Source: an uncultured Oribacterium sp.
Lineage (GTDB): Bacteria > Bacillota > Clostridia > Lachnospirales > Lachnospiraceae
NCBI GenBank assembly: GCA_900770445.1
Contig: CAAGKO010000023.1
Location: 9,315 to 73,314, forward strand
Length of the DNA stretch: 64,000 bases
Reading direction: 5' to 3'
In this document: positions 33,528-42,533 of the stretch, piece by piece
Numbering within the stretch: position 1 is the stretch's first letter
Layout: each line of letters opens with the position of its first letter
Made by a program: the position numbers and the translations under genes
Notes under the pieces: model-generated
What the model was told of the DNA's origin: nothing
Databases searched by the model: none
What the model saw: the letters and a program-made list of their open reading frames with translations, nothing else

Positions 33528-34508
33528 ATGAAAGATACATTTGATAGAAGAATCAACTACATGCGGATGTCGATCACGGATCGCTGCAATCTGCGCTGTC
33601 GCTACTGCATGCCGAACGGTATGAGTGATAAGGTGGCGATGAAGGATATCCTCCGCTACGAGGAGCTGGTGGAGATCGCGGAGGCGGCGGTCCGCTGCGG
33701 TATCACCCGCTTCAAGGTGACGGGTGGCGAACCGCTCGCGCGACGCGGCTGTGCGGACTTCGTCGGTATGCTGAAGCGGATTCCGGGAGTCGAACAGGTG
33801 ACGATGACGACGAACGGTGTGCTGCTGTCGGAGAATCTGCCGAAGCTGAGCGCCGCAGGGCTGGATGCCGTCAATGTGAGTCTCGATACACTGAAGCCGA
33901 CGCGCTTTCAGGACATCACCGGATTCGATGCGCTCGGGCGCGTGCGGATGGGAATTCAGGAGGCATTGGCCCTCGGCATACCCGTGAAGCTGAACGTCGT
34001 GCTGCAGCGGGACAGCAATGCCTCGGAGTGGGCGGACCTCGTCGAGCTCGCGCACGCGCAGCCGATCGATGTGCGTTTCATCGAGATGATGCCGATCGGC
34101 TACGGAAAGGACTTCGAGGTCATCTATAACGAGGACCTGCGTGCGGCGCTGATGGCGAGGTATCCGGGGACGGTCGAGGATGCGCGTGTCCATGGCAACG
34201 GACCGGCGAGCTATCTGCGGCTTCCGGGCTTTCAGGGATCCATCGGCTTCATCAGTGCGATGCATGGAAAGTTCTGCGCACAGTGCAACCGTATCCGTCT
34301 GACCTCGACCGGTAAGCTGAAGCCGTGCCTCTGCTATGGCGATACGATCGATATCAAGTCGATTTTCGCTCTGGCGGATGTAGAAGAACGACAGGTACAG
34401 CTTCAGCAGGCGATTCAGGAAGCCATCCGGCAGAAGCCGGAGGCGCACTGCTTCGAGGAGCGCGCACAGGTGACGGAGCTTCGGGAGATGGTAGAGATCG
34501 GTGGTTGA
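33528..34508 (+). CDS. moaA: GTP 3',8-cyclase MoaA
   Basis: MoaA is a radical SAM enzyme that, with MoaC, makes cyclic pyranopterin monophosphate, the first step of molybdopterin synthesis. In 326 residues the SAM cluster motif CNLRCRYC is at about 19-26, the FKVTGGEPLARRG motif follows, and the C-terminal second cluster cysteines lie in FCAQCNRIRLTSTGKLKPCL. The expected C-terminal Gly-Gly is present (MVEIGG). Length is normal. A 128-bp gap after the XdhC gene contains no clear promoter, so it probably belongs to the same long transcript. Confidence 0.96.
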   Translation: MKDTFDRRINYMRMSITDRCNLRCRYCMPNGMSDKVAMKDILRYEELVEIAEAAVRCGITRFKVTGGEPLARRGCADFVGMLKRIPGVEQVTMTTNGVLLSENLPKLSAAGLDAVNVSLDTLKPTRFQDITGFDALGRVRMGIQEALALGIPVKLNVVLQRDSNASEWADLVELAHAQPIDVRFIEMMPIGYGKDFEVIYNEDLRAALMARYPGTVEDARVHGNGPASYLRLPGFQGSIGFISAMHGKFCAQCNRIRLTSTGKLKPCLCYGDTIDIKSIFALADVEERQVQLQQAIQEAIRQKPEAHCFEERAQVTELREMVEIGG

Positions 34509-34627
34509 AATGTGTGCTACCGGAGATACGCAGATATGTTTCCGGATGAGTTCATGCATGAATAAGCTGTAAAAACAACGGGTGCGATCATTTTCGCATG
34601 AAACATATAAATAGAGGAGGCGTCAAA

Positions 34628-35560
34628 TTGAACAGGAAGGGAAAGGTGCTGGCGGTCTGTACCAGTGCACAGAAGGGAACACAGAAGCAGCCGGTGGATG
34701 CGATCACGCTGAAGCCGGACTGGGGCATCGAGGGGGATGCGCATGCCGGACACTGGCACCGGCAGGTGAGTCTGCTGGCGTATGAGAAGATCGAGGAGTT
34801 CCGGAAGCGGGGCGCGGATGTGGCGTTCGGTGCATTCGGAGAAAACATCGTGTGTGAGGGCTTCGATCTGCGGACGCTGCCGGTAGGCACGCGCTTCCAG
34901 ATCGGAGACTGTCTGCTGGAGCTCAGCCAGATCGGCAAGGCCTGCCACAGTCACTGCGAGATCTATAAGGTCGTCGGCGACTGTATCATGCCGCGGGAAG
35001 GCGTCTTTACCATCGTCCTCAAGGGCGGTGTCGTAAAGCCGGGCGATGAGATCACGTTGATCGAGGCGGATCCGGAGCGTCCGTTTACGGCAGCGGTGAT
35101 CACCTTATCGGATCGTGCGTCAAGGGGCGAGTATGAGGACAAATCCGGGCCGCTGATCCGGGACATGCTGGAGGCAGCGGGCTACCAGGTCATGGAGCAG
35201 CTGGTGCTTCCGGACGGACGTCCGCGACTCGAGCTGGAGCTCACGCGTCTCGCGGATCAGCGACAGATCAGTGTCATCTTCACGACCGGTGGCACCGGCT
35301 TCAGTCTGCGGGATCTGACACCGGAGGCGACGAAGGCGGTGTGTGATCGCGAGGTTCCGGGCATCGGGGAGGCGCTTCGGGCCGACAGTCTGAAGTATAC
35401 GCCGAATGCGATTCTCAGTCGACAGACAGCGGGCATCCGGAAGCAGAGCCTCATCATCAATCTGCCGGGTAGCCCGAAGGCCTGCCGGGAGAACCTCGAA
35501 TTTCTGCTGAAGCCACTGGCGCATGGGCTCGGCATCCTGCGCGGGACAGCGACGGATTAG
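34628..35560 (+). CDS. MOSC-MogA/MoaB fusion protein
   Basis: The 310-residue protein has a MOSC domain (about 5-140; IEGDAHAGHWHRQVSLL, GENIVCEGFDL, KACHSHCEIYKVVGDC) and a MogA/MoaB-type molybdopterin adenylyltransferase (about 148-305; AAVITLSDRASRGEYEDKSG, FTTGGTGFSLRDLTPEAT, NLPGSPKACREN). The MOSC Cys is in KACHSHC. MogA adenylates molybdopterin before metal insertion; MOSC domains carry sulfur or bind molybdenum cofactor. The start is a TTG at 34628 because AGAGGAGG lies seven bases before it; ATG 34598 has no ribosome site. Confidence 0.88.
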   Translation: MNRKGKVLAVCTSAQKGTQKQPVDAITLKPDWGIEGDAHAGHWHRQVSLLAYEKIEEFRKRGADVAFGAFGENIVCEGFDLRTLPVGTRFQIGDCLLELSQIGKACHSHCEIYKVVGDCIMPREGVFTIVLKGGVVKPGDEITLIEADPERPFTAAVITLSDRASRGEYEDKSGPLIRDMLEAAGYQVMEQLVLPDGRPRLELELTRLADQRQISVIFTTGGTGFSLRDLTPEATKAVCDREVPGIGEALRADSLKYTPNAILSRQTAGIRKQSLIINLPGSPKACRENLEFLLKPLAHGLGILRGTATD

Positions 35561-35694
35561 TCGGGAAACGAAGGAAAGCAAAGGGCGGGTGCCGCATGGA
35601 GGCATTGGCCTGATGTAAGAACGCGTGCAAGGCTGGACGCGCAGGAGCCGAGGCGCGACGTGACTGCACAACATAAGATAAGGAGAGTAAGACG

Positions 35695-36642
35695 ATGAGG
35701 AGAATGTATCGTAAGGTAACGGCGGGGGTCATCGCAGCAGCGATGCTGATGGGCGTGAGCGGATGTAGTTCCTCGAAATCGGTGGAGACCACGGCAGCAG
35801 AGACGACGGCAGCAGAGACGACGGCAGCGGCGACGGAGGCAGTGACCACCGAAGCGGCGACCGAGGCGGCGCAGGCAACCGGGGAGAAGACGGAGATCCA
35901 GGTCTTTATCGCGGCATCGCTGAACACGGTGATGCAGGATCTCGCGAAGCTGTACAACGAGCAGCATCCGGAAGTGACCATCACCTTTAACGCGGATTCC
36001 TCCGGAAAGCTGCTCACCCAGATCGAGGAAGGTTACGCCTGCGATGTTTTCTTCTCTGCTGCCCAGAAGCAGATGAATACACTCGATGAGGAGGACAAGC
36101 TCGTGGTCGAGGGCACACGGAAGAACGTCGTGAACAATCAGGTCTGCGTCATCACGACGAAGGATTCCGGCACGAAGGTGACGGGCCTTCAGAACATCGG
36201 CGAGGCATCCTCCATCGCGCTTGCGGATGGTTCGGTTCCGGTCGGCAAGTATACACGTCAGGCCATGGTTAATGCCGGCATGCTTCCGAAGACGGAGGAT
36301 GTGTCGAAGATCACGACCGAAGAGGTTTCCCAGGCGCTCGGCGGTGTCGAGATCTCCGAGCAGTCGAACGTGTCGAAGGTGCTGGCGGCGGTGACCGAAG
36401 GCTCCTGCGAGGTAGGTACGACCTACTACTCCGACACCTATGGCTATGAGGATCAGGTGGTCATCCTCGAGAAGATCCCGTACGATTTGACGGGCAATGT
36501 CATCTACCCGATCGCACAGGTGCAGAACGAGGAGGCTGATGACGCCGAGAAGGCAGCCGCACTGGATTTCATCCGCTTCGTGACCTCTGATGAAGCGAAG
36601 ACCGTATTCCAGAACTATTACTTCGATACAGAGGTAGAGTGA
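35695..36642 (+). CDS. modA: Molybdate ABC transporter substrate-binding lipoprotein ModA
   Basis: The protein has 315 residues. A lipoprotein signal ends at LMGVSGCSSSKS, so Cys22 would be lipidated. A repeated ETTAAETTAA linker of Ala, Thr and Glu follows (about 28-60). The binding domain starts TEIQVFIAASLNTVMQDLAK and includes FNADSSGKLLTQIEEGYACD, as in ModA. It captures molybdate or tungstate outside the membrane for ModBC. AAGGAGAGTAAG lies before the ATG. A stretch of about 230 bp with repeats lies between it and modB. Confidence 0.92.
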   Translation: MRRMYRKVTAGVIAAAMLMGVSGCSSSKSVETTAAETTAAETTAAATEAVTTEAATEAAQATGEKTEIQVFIAASLNTVMQDLAKLYNEQHPEVTITFNADSSGKLLTQIEEGYACDVFFSAAQKQMNTLDEEDKLVVEGTRKNVVNNQVCVITTKDSGTKVTGLQNIGEASSIALADGSVPVGKYTRQAMVNAGMLPKTEDVSKITTEEVSQALGGVEISEQSNVSKVLAAVTEGSCEVGTTYYSDTYGYEDQVVILEKIPYDLTGNVIYPIAQVQNEEADDAEKAAALDFIRFVTSDEAKTVFQNYYFDTEVE

Positions 36643-36695
36643 TGCGCCGCGACCTGCGAAGATCGTGGGATCATGTAGCGTAGCGCCGAAGAAAC

Positions 36696-36778
36696 GTACT
36701 CGGGCAGGTGAGGGCTCCTCGGTCGCCCTGTAGATTGTCTATCTTCGTTTCGGATAGTACTCGGGCAGGTGAGGGTTC
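36696..36778. repeat. Two direct repeats between modA and modB
   Basis: GTACTCGGGCAGGTGAGGG followed by YTC occurs at 36696-36717 and 36757-36778, 61 bp apart, with one difference. TATC/GATA and CGGGCAGG/CCTGTCCG pairs suggest hairpins after each copy. This modA-modB gap (36643-36873) has no gene I can support. Confidence 0.7.
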
Positions 36779-36873
36779 GCCTGTCCGGGGATCGGCTTTC
36801 ATATGATGGATGGGGTCAGTGGCATGCAGCGTGTGAAAATTGATCGTGCGTGGATATGAACAGGAGGTGAAAA

Positions 36874-37578
36874 ATGGATAGCTTTATGACGTTTATGCGT
36901 GGCCTGGACTGGAGTCCGCTCTGGATTTCACTGAAAACAGGAATCGTGGCGACGATCCTCTGCTTTTTCCTCGGCATCTGGGCGGCACGGAAGATCATGC
37001 AGCTGCGCCCGTCGGTCAAGGCGGTGGTCGATGGCATCCTGACACTGCCGATGGTGCTTCCACCGACGGTGGCCGGTTTCTTCCTCCTGCTGCTGTTTTC
37101 GAAGCGGCGTCCGCTCGGCATCTTTCTCTGGGACCACTTCCAGATCAAGGTTGTGCAGAGCTGGCTCGGCTGCATCATCGCGGCGACGGTCATCGCCTTC
37201 CCGCTGATGTATCGGAATGCACGTGCGGCCTTCGAGCTGATCGATGAAAATCTCGTCTATGCCGGACGGACGCTCGGTATGTCAGAGTTCTCGATTTTCT
37301 GGAAGATCGTTATGCCGACGGCCGGTCCGGGCATCGCGAGCGGAACGATCCTGACCTTCGCGCGGGCACTCGGTGAGTATGGTGCGACCTCGATGCTGGC
37401 GGGAAATATCCCTGGAAAAACGGCGACGATCTCGCAGCGCATCGCGATGGTCATCCAGGACCAGGACTATGGCACGGCGGGCATCTGGGTCACGATCGTA
37501 CTCCTCATCGCCTTTCTGTCGATCTTTCTGATGAATCTGATTTCGGGGAAGACGATCAAAAACGTACATCGCTGGTAA
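36874..37578 (+). CDS. modB: Molybdate ABC transporter permease ModB
   Basis: The 234-residue inner-membrane permease has about five to six hydrophobic segments. The ATPase-contact EAA loop reads EYGATSMLAGNIPGKTATIS, typical of ModB, and VLPPTVAGFFLLLLFSKR is the usual second segment with its loop. It forms the channel with ModC. CAGGAGGTG before the ATG is a strong ribosome site. modC follows after 130 bp. Confidence 0.93.
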   Translation: MDSFMTFMRGLDWSPLWISLKTGIVATILCFFLGIWAARKIMQLRPSVKAVVDGILTLPMVLPPTVAGFFLLLLFSKRRPLGIFLWDHFQIKVVQSWLGCIIAATVIAFPLMYRNARAAFELIDENLVYAGRTLGMSEFSIFWKIVMPTAGPGIASGTILTFARALGEYGATSMLAGNIPGKTATISQRIAMVIQDQDYGTAGIWVTIVLLIAFLSIFLMNLISGKTIKNVHRW

Positions 37579-37708
37579 GACCGATACGATAATGCTGTTT
37601 ACGTCGGTATGCTTCGGTCGGTAGGAGCAGCATCTCACGAGATGAAGCAGAGGCAGTTATATGATGTCATCGTGAAAACAGTACAAACAGGAGTGAAAAT
37701 CACGCATT

Positions 37709-38767
37709 ATGGGGATTTCTGTACACATCCGAAAAGAACTCGGCAGCTTCGGGCTGAGCATAGACTTCGATGAGGATTCGAAGCGCATCGGTATATTAGG
37801 TGCCTCCGGTTCCGGCAAGAGTATGACGCTGAAGGCCATCGCGGGTATCGTCCATCCGGAGGAGGGGCAGATTCGGCTGAATGAGCGGACGCTCTTCGAC
37901 AGCGCGCAGAAGGTCGATCTGAAGCCGCAGGAGCGGCGGGGCGGCTATCTGTTTCAGAACTATGCGCTCTTCCCGACCATGACCGTCGAGCAGAATGTTG
38001 CGGCGGGGCTGCGTGGCAGCCGAGGCGCGAATGCGGCACGTACGAAGGAGATGATCCGGAAGTTTCAGCTCGAGGGGCTCGAGAAGCGCCTGCCGTCGCA
38101 GCTTTCCGGTGGACAGCAGCAGCGTGTGGCGCTTGCACGTATCATGGCGTACCAGCCGGATGTGATCCTGCTGGATGAGCCGTTTTCCGCGCTCGATGGC
38201 TATCTGAAGGACCATATGCAGGAGGAGCTCATCGAGATGCTCGAGGACTACGACGGCACGGTCATCATGGTGTCGCACAGCCGGGATGAAATCTATCGTT
38301 TCAGCCAGCGCCTCCTCATCATCGATCACGGTGAGATCACGAATCACGGTGATACGAAGGAAATCTTCGATCATCCGGTGACGAAGACGGCGGCGATGCT
38401 GACCGGATGCAAGAATTTCTCGGATGTAAAAATCCTCGATCCGCACACGCTGGAAGCGACGAGCTGGGGCATCACCCTGCATGTGGCGCGTGAGCTTTCG
38501 GATGAGATTCATTACATCGGCTACCGCGCGCATCAGTTTGAACCGATCTGGGGAGAACGTGAGGAGAACTGCATCGCCTTTCGGCTGTCCTCGAAGGCCG
38601 AGCTGCAGTTTGAACGGAACTTCTATGTGAAGCCGGAAACGGAGCAGTACCGACGTGAGGATATCCTGACCTGGCTTGTGCAGCGGGCCTGCTGGCAGAC
38701 CATCGAGGAGAAGGGGCTGCCGGACTATCTGAAGCTACATGAACGGGATATGCTGTTTCTGAAGTAG
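37709..38767 (+). CDS. modC: Molybdate ABC transporter ATPase ModC
   Basis: The 352-residue ABC ATPase has Walker A GASGSGKSMTLKAIAG, signature LSGGQQQRVALARIM, Walker B VILLDEPFSALDG and the H-loop VSHSRDE. The region after about 230 is longer than a bare ATPase and resembles a regulatory domain in place of a clear Mop domain. It powers ModB. The ribosome site AGGAG lies rather far (15 bases) from the ATG. An internal GTG or later start is possible, but the family start is MGISVHIRK-like. Confidence 0.92.
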   Translation: MGISVHIRKELGSFGLSIDFDEDSKRIGILGASGSGKSMTLKAIAGIVHPEEGQIRLNERTLFDSAQKVDLKPQERRGGYLFQNYALFPTMTVEQNVAAGLRGSRGANAARTKEMIRKFQLEGLEKRLPSQLSGGQQQRVALARIMAYQPDVILLDEPFSALDGYLKDHMQEELIEMLEDYDGTVIMVSHSRDEIYRFSQRLLIIDHGEITNHGDTKEIFDHPVTKTAAMLTGCKNFSDVKILDPHTLEATSWGITLHVARELSDEIHYIGYRAHQFEPIWGEREENCIAFRLSSKAELQFERNFYVKPETEQYRREDILTWLVQRACWQTIEEKGLPDYLKLHERDMLFLK

Positions 38768-38895
38768 ATCGTGTTGAAGTTGCGAAGTATGGATGAGTCT
38801 GACGACAGAGCGCGCAGACAGATGCGAGGGCCACGATGAGAAGCGGCTACATGAAGCACAGCGTCGTGGAAGAAATGAAAGAAGAGGACAGGAGT

Positions 38896-39396
38896 ATGGA
38901 AAAGATGGAAGAGATGAAGGAATTCACGCACTTCGATGCGCAGGGCAATGCCTACATGGTGGACGTGTCCGGAAAAGAAATCACGAGCCGGATGGCGATC
39001 GCGACGGGGGAAATCAAGGTGACGGAGGAGGTCTTCGCGGCGATTCTCGGAAAAAAGATCAAGAAGGGTGATGTTCTGACGGTAGCCCAGGTCGCCGGTA
39101 TCATGGGCGCGAAGCGCACATCGGAGCTGATCCCGATGTGCCACATCCTGAACCTGACGAATGCGAAGGTCTGGTTCGAGCTCCATCCGGAAACGACCTC
39201 CATCACGGCCTTCTGTCAGGTGAAGACCGAAGGAAAAACCGGCGTCGAGATGGAAGCCCTGACCGGCGTCAATGTCGCCCTGCTTACCATTTATGACATG
39301 TGTAAGGCCATCGATAAGCGGATGATCCTCCGGGACATCCACCTCGTCGAAAAGAACGGCGGGAAGAGCGGGGATTTCTACTTCGATGAAAGATGA
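38896..39396 (+). CDS. moaC: Cyclic pyranopterin monophosphate synthase MoaC
   Basis: MoaC acts with MoaA on the GTP-derived intermediate. The 166-residue frame has FTHFDAQGNAYMVDVSGKEI, AGIMGAKRTSELIPMCHIL and MEALTGVNVALLTIYDMCKA, all conserved, with the catalytic Lys/His positions intact. The start is not sure: ATG 38836 has a better-spaced GAGGG site and would add 20 residues; ATG 38896 or 38905 fit the family length. A terminator follows. Confidence 0.92.
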   Translation: MEKMEEMKEFTHFDAQGNAYMVDVSGKEITSRMAIATGEIKVTEEVFAAILGKKIKKGDVLTVAQVAGIMGAKRTSELIPMCHILNLTNAKVWFELHPETTSITAFCQVKTEGKTGVEMEALTGVNVALLTIYDMCKAIDKRMILRDIHLVEKNGGKSGDFYFDER

Positions 39397-39413
39397 AACA
39401 GGATGTGGATCAT

Positions 39414-39459
39414 GAAAGGAGCTTCGTATCGTGATGGTTGCGGTACGAAGCTCCTTTTC
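39414..39459 (+). terminator. Terminator of the mod/moa gene series
   Basis: GAAAGGAGCTTCGTA pairs with TACGAAGCTCCTTTTC across a 15-nt loop, with TTTTC at the end. It lies between convergent moaC and the nifS-like gene. A short frame across it (39403-39594) is not supported as a gene. Confidence 0.88.
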
Positions 39460-39544
39460 ATCCAGCTGAAGAAGGGATGGATGAGAAGAACTGCAGCAGA
39501 TCTTTATTTACGGATGAGAGATCAATATGATGAAACGGTGCTCA

Positions 39545-41017
39545 TCATGATGGATGTGCTGAAATCGCCTGGTAGAGGGGCGACTGCTCCCTGAGACAGG
39601 CGATGATCGGCTTCATGAGGTCCACGACTTCGTCGACATCTGCGATCGTCGTTTCCGGTCCGATCGTGAGGCGAAGGCTTCCGTAGGCGTCCTCATGGGC
39701 GATGCCGATGGCGGTCAGTACATGACTCGGCTCGAGGGAGCCGCTGGCACAGGCGGAGCCGGCACTGGCATAGATGTGCTTCTCGTTCAGGAGCAGCAGG
39801 AGCGTCTCGCCTTCGATATATTTGAAGCAGACGTTTACGTTATTCGGGAGGCGATGCGTCGGATCACCGTTCAGGCTGGTGTACGGAATCTCGTCGAGCA
39901 GGCGCTGGATGAGGTGATCGCGGACGGCGCTTTCCTGCGCGATGCGCTGCGCCATGGGGGCGAGGGACGATGCTGCAGCGTGTGCGCCTGCGGTGGATGT
40001 GGCGGCGGTATCCACACCAGAGCTTGAAGCCATCGGCTGAGGGCTCGTTTCGCAGGCTACGGCAGAGCTTGAAGTCATCAGCTGAGGTTTCACACCGCAG
40101 GTGAGCGCTGGAACCTGTGTATTCACACCGCAGGCGAGCTCTGCGGCGCGTGCGAAGCCGACGATACCGGCGACATTTTCCGTGCCGGCGCGACGACCGC
40201 GCTCCTGTTCACCACCATGCAGGAAGCTCGGAAGCTTCACGCCACGGCGCAGATAGAGGAAGCCGACACCCTTCGGGCCGCTCAGCTTGTGACTGCTCGC
40301 CGACATGAGGTCGACCTTCAGTTCCTCGACATCGAGCGGGATATGAGCGTATGCCTGGACGGCATCCGTATGGAAGAGGATGCGCTGGCCCGTCTCCTCC
40401 GCATGCTTCTGAAGGCGCGCACCGATCTCTGCGATCGGCTCGAGGGTGCCGATTTCGTTGTTCGCCACCATGATGCTGACGAGCAGCGTGTCCGGACGAA
40501 TCGCCGCCATCACCGCATCCGGATCGACATGGCCCTCATGGTCGACCGGAAGATAGGTCACATCGAAGCCCCGCTTCTCGAGGTATGCGCAGGTATGGAG
40601 GATCGCGTGATGCTCGATGGTGTCGGTGATGATGTGACCGACTCGCATCGACGCTTTACTGCTGCACCGGTAATTCTGGTCGACTGCGGCTGCAGAATCC
40701 TGCGGCTGCAGAATTTTCGTTTGACTGTTTGAGCTAAGCGTTTTTGAAAGCTGTTCACGACCGGCCTCAGCCGCGCCGATCAGCGCCCAGTTGTCCGACT
40801 CGGTGCCCCCGCTCGTGAAGTAAATTTCAGATGGTTTCGCGCCGATGGTGGTCGCGATGGTACGACGACTGCGCTCGATGGCAGCCTTCGCGCGCTGGCC
40901 ATAGGTGTAGACGGTGGAAGCATTGCCATAATCCGTGGTGAGATAGGGCATCATCGCCTCCAGTGCATCCTTCGAAAGCGGCGTGGTCGCCGCGTGATCC
41001 ATGTAATAGTTTTTCAT
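39545..41017 (-). CDS. NifS/IscS-like cysteine desulfurase
   Basis: The 490-residue PLP enzyme removes sulfur from cysteine. YYMDHAATTPLSKDALEAM is the start; the PLP-binding Lys is in SASSHKLSGPKG; the sulfur-carrying Cys is in SAGSACASGS. Usual length is about 380-400. The excess sits in two inserts: Ser/Gln-rich at about 95-130, and Ala/Ser/Cys-rich at about 295-360, the second built from DNA repeats. Loss of function is not obvious because the catalytic motifs are complete. Next to XdhC and hydroxylases, it may act like NifS4 of Rhodobacter capsulatus, which sulfurates the XDH cofactor with XdhC. A start at 41032 is possible. Confidence 0.87.
   Translation of the reverse strand: MKNYYMDHAATTPLSKDALEAMMPYLTTDYGNASTVYTYGQRAKAAIERSRRTIATTIGAKPSEIYFTSGGTESDNWALIGAAEAGREQLSKTLSSNSQTKILQPQDSAAAVDQNYRCSSKASMRVGHIITDTIEHHAILHTCAYLEKRGFDVTYLPVDHEGHVDPDAVMAAIRPDTLLVSIMVANNEIGTLEPIAEIGARLQKHAEETGQRILFHTDAVQAYAHIPLDVEELKVDLMSASSHKLSGPKGVGFLYLRRGVKLPSFLHGGEQERGRRAGTENVAGIVGFARAAELACGVNTQVPALTCGVKPQLMTSSSAVACETSPQPMASSSGVDTAATSTAGAHAAASSLAPMAQRIAQESAVRDHLIQRLLDEIPYTSLNGDPTHRLPNNVNVCFKYIEGETLLLLLNEKHIYASAGSACASGSLEPSHVLTAIGIAHEDAYGSLRLTIGPETTIADVDEVVDLMKPIIACLREQSPLYQAISAHPS
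40021..40139. repeat. Short tandem repeats inside the nifS-like gene
   Basis: AGCTTGAAGYCATCRGCTGA occurs at 40021-40042 and 40066-40087 (period 45), and TTCACACCGCAGGYGAGC at 40089-40106 and 40122-40139 (period 33). All spacings are multiples of three, so the reading frame is kept. They encode the second insert of the desulfurase. Confidence 0.8.
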
Positions 41018-41200
41018 TCTGTCTTCTTTCATTTTAAATCTTCAGATGTCATGCCGAGAGTGATGCTGATGCTGCCCGGTTTCGCATTTATGTTCACGGA
41101 TGACGAATGCCTCCAGCAAGGCGGTGCGGATTCTGATTCGTTTCAGATATGTCGTCGAGCGGCAGTTTATGCCTGGGAGCGTTGGATATCCCGTCTTCAC

Positions 41201-42046
41201 TCAGAGAAATCCGTCTTCTGCCAGTTCATTATAAATCAAATCAAAGTCGATTTCACACTTTCCTTCGCTGATGCCGACTGGAATCTGATCGTGAAAACCA
41301 TAGATGAAGATGTCGTCCTCTGCAAGATCCTTGAAATAATAGAGGATGATTTTCTGCCGTTCCGGGTCGATCAGCCAGTACTCGCGTACACCGGCGCTTT
41401 CGTACTTCAGTTTCTTGATTTCCTGGTCGTACTTCCGGTTCGATGGCGAGAGGATTTCCATGACGAGGTCCGGGGCACCATCGATGTAGCGGTACTGCAG
41501 CATTGACCTGTCACAGAAGAGGATGATGTCCGGGGAAACCATCGTCTGGTCGTCGCGGTCGAGGCGAACGCCGACATCCGAAACCATGACCTTACAGGGC
41601 GCTTTATGGCGATCGATGCAGGACCAGAGCTGACGGTAGATGCCCTGCATGATCAATACATGCGGAATCGACGGTTGCGACATCTCATAGATGTACCCAT
41701 CGATGAGCTCAAAGCGCTTATCCTTCGGCAGTGATTCGAGATCTGAAATCGTAAAATTTCCCTGCAGTTTCTCTGCAGTGCTCTGATCACCATACCCGCC
41801 GGCATACTCGCGCAGTGCCTGATTCGGAACGAGATTCGTATAGTGCACGGTGTGCCTGTGCGTCCGGTGGAACTGGGACGGGGCGAGCACCAGTGTCAGT
41901 CGCTCGATCGTCTCCAGCCGTGGAGCCTTTGTGTAGCCACCGAAAATCTTTCGTATCGTTCCGACCGGTACCCCGCTCAGCTCGGACAGCTTCTCGTAGC
42001 TGAAGCCCAGCTCGCGTCGTCGCGCACACATCTCTTCAAGCGTCAT
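41201..42046 (-). CDS. HTH-Uma2 (DUF820) predicted nuclease
   Basis: The protein has 281 residues. Residues 1-60 are an XRE-like helix-turn-helix (EEMCARRRELGFSYEKLSEL, then VPVGTIRKIFGGYTKAPR). From about 90 the chain is a Uma2 domain, a PD-(D/E)XK-fold family: RFELIDGYIYEMSQPSIPH, VVSPDIILFCDR-like PDIILF, and APDLVMEILSPSNRKYDQ with the EILSPS motif and a Lys two positions on. Uma2 proteins are widespread with no settled role. GGGAGG sits eight bases before ATG 42046; 42085 is an alternative. Upstream lies the repeat array, downstream the nifS-like gene. Confidence 0.8.
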   Translation of the reverse strand: MTLEEMCARRRELGFSYEKLSELSGVPVGTIRKIFGGYTKAPRLETIERLTLVLAPSQFHRTHRHTVHYTNLVPNQALREYAGGYGDQSTAEKLQGNFTISDLESLPKDKRFELIDGYIYEMSQPSIPHVLIMQGIYRQLWSCIDRHKAPCKVMVSDVGVRLDRDDQTMVSPDIILFCDRSMLQYRYIDGAPDLVMEILSPSNRKYDQEIKKLKYESAGVREYWLIDPERQKIILYYFKDLAEDDIFIYGFHDQIPVGISEGKCEIDFDLIYNELAEDGFL

Positions 42047-42207
42047 AGTGATGACCTCCCTTCGTTCGGATATTCGGGTATTCATAAGTCTGGATAAACA
42101 TATAATTCAGCTTCAGATATTCATATTATACCATGGAACGGATAAAATGGGTACTATAAGAATAATATACGGGTAGTATGCGGATACCTTGCGTGGCCTG
42201 GCGGGCA

Positions 42208-42432
42208 ATGCTGTATCAAATAATGAATAATTAATTTGGTGCCTACGGAAAATGGGTGTTTGGGTGGTCTGATGCTGTATCAAATGGGTGAAATTCCGGG
42301 TTGATGCCAACAAAAATCAGGCTTGCATGGTGCGCGATGTTGGCATCAGAGAGGAAATATGCCTCATTGATGCCAACATTGGCCTCGTTTTTCCCAGTCA
42401 TCAATACGGAAAAGTAGAGAAATGATGCAGCA
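42208..42432. repeat. Repeat array, copy 1
   Basis: ATGCTGTATCAAA occurs at 42208 and 42272 (period 64), each followed by a partly complementary TTTGGTGCC or TTGATGCC arm. The spaced palindrome TGATGCCAACA-N25-TGTTGGCATCA spans 42302-42348, a further TTGATGCCAACA is at 42367, and an inverted-sense ATGATGCAGCA ends the block. Positions 42272-42432 match 44041-44201 at an exact offset of 1,769 bp, with about ten differences by my count. The gap 42047-42533 has no gene. Confidence 0.85.
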
Positions 42433-42477
42433 GTGTTACATTATTTCACAAAGAGTGATGAAGATGCAACACTGCTG
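42428..42477. repeat. Hairpin at the edge of repeat copy 1
   Basis: CAGCAGTGTT (42428-42437) pairs perfectly with AACACTGCTG (42468-42477). It replaces the outer units seen in copy 2. It may also act as a terminator for the nuclease gene on the minus strand, though a T run is missing. Confidence 0.55.
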
Positions 42478-42533
42478 TGGGCGAGTCGCATTCAGCTTGT
42501 GTTATCGTATTAAGAGTGATGTATCGAAATAGT

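Noticed and set aside
39403..39594. Small gene of 63 codons
   Set aside because: It runs through the terminator hairpin after moaC and overlaps the nifS-like gene; no family and no convincing ribosome site.
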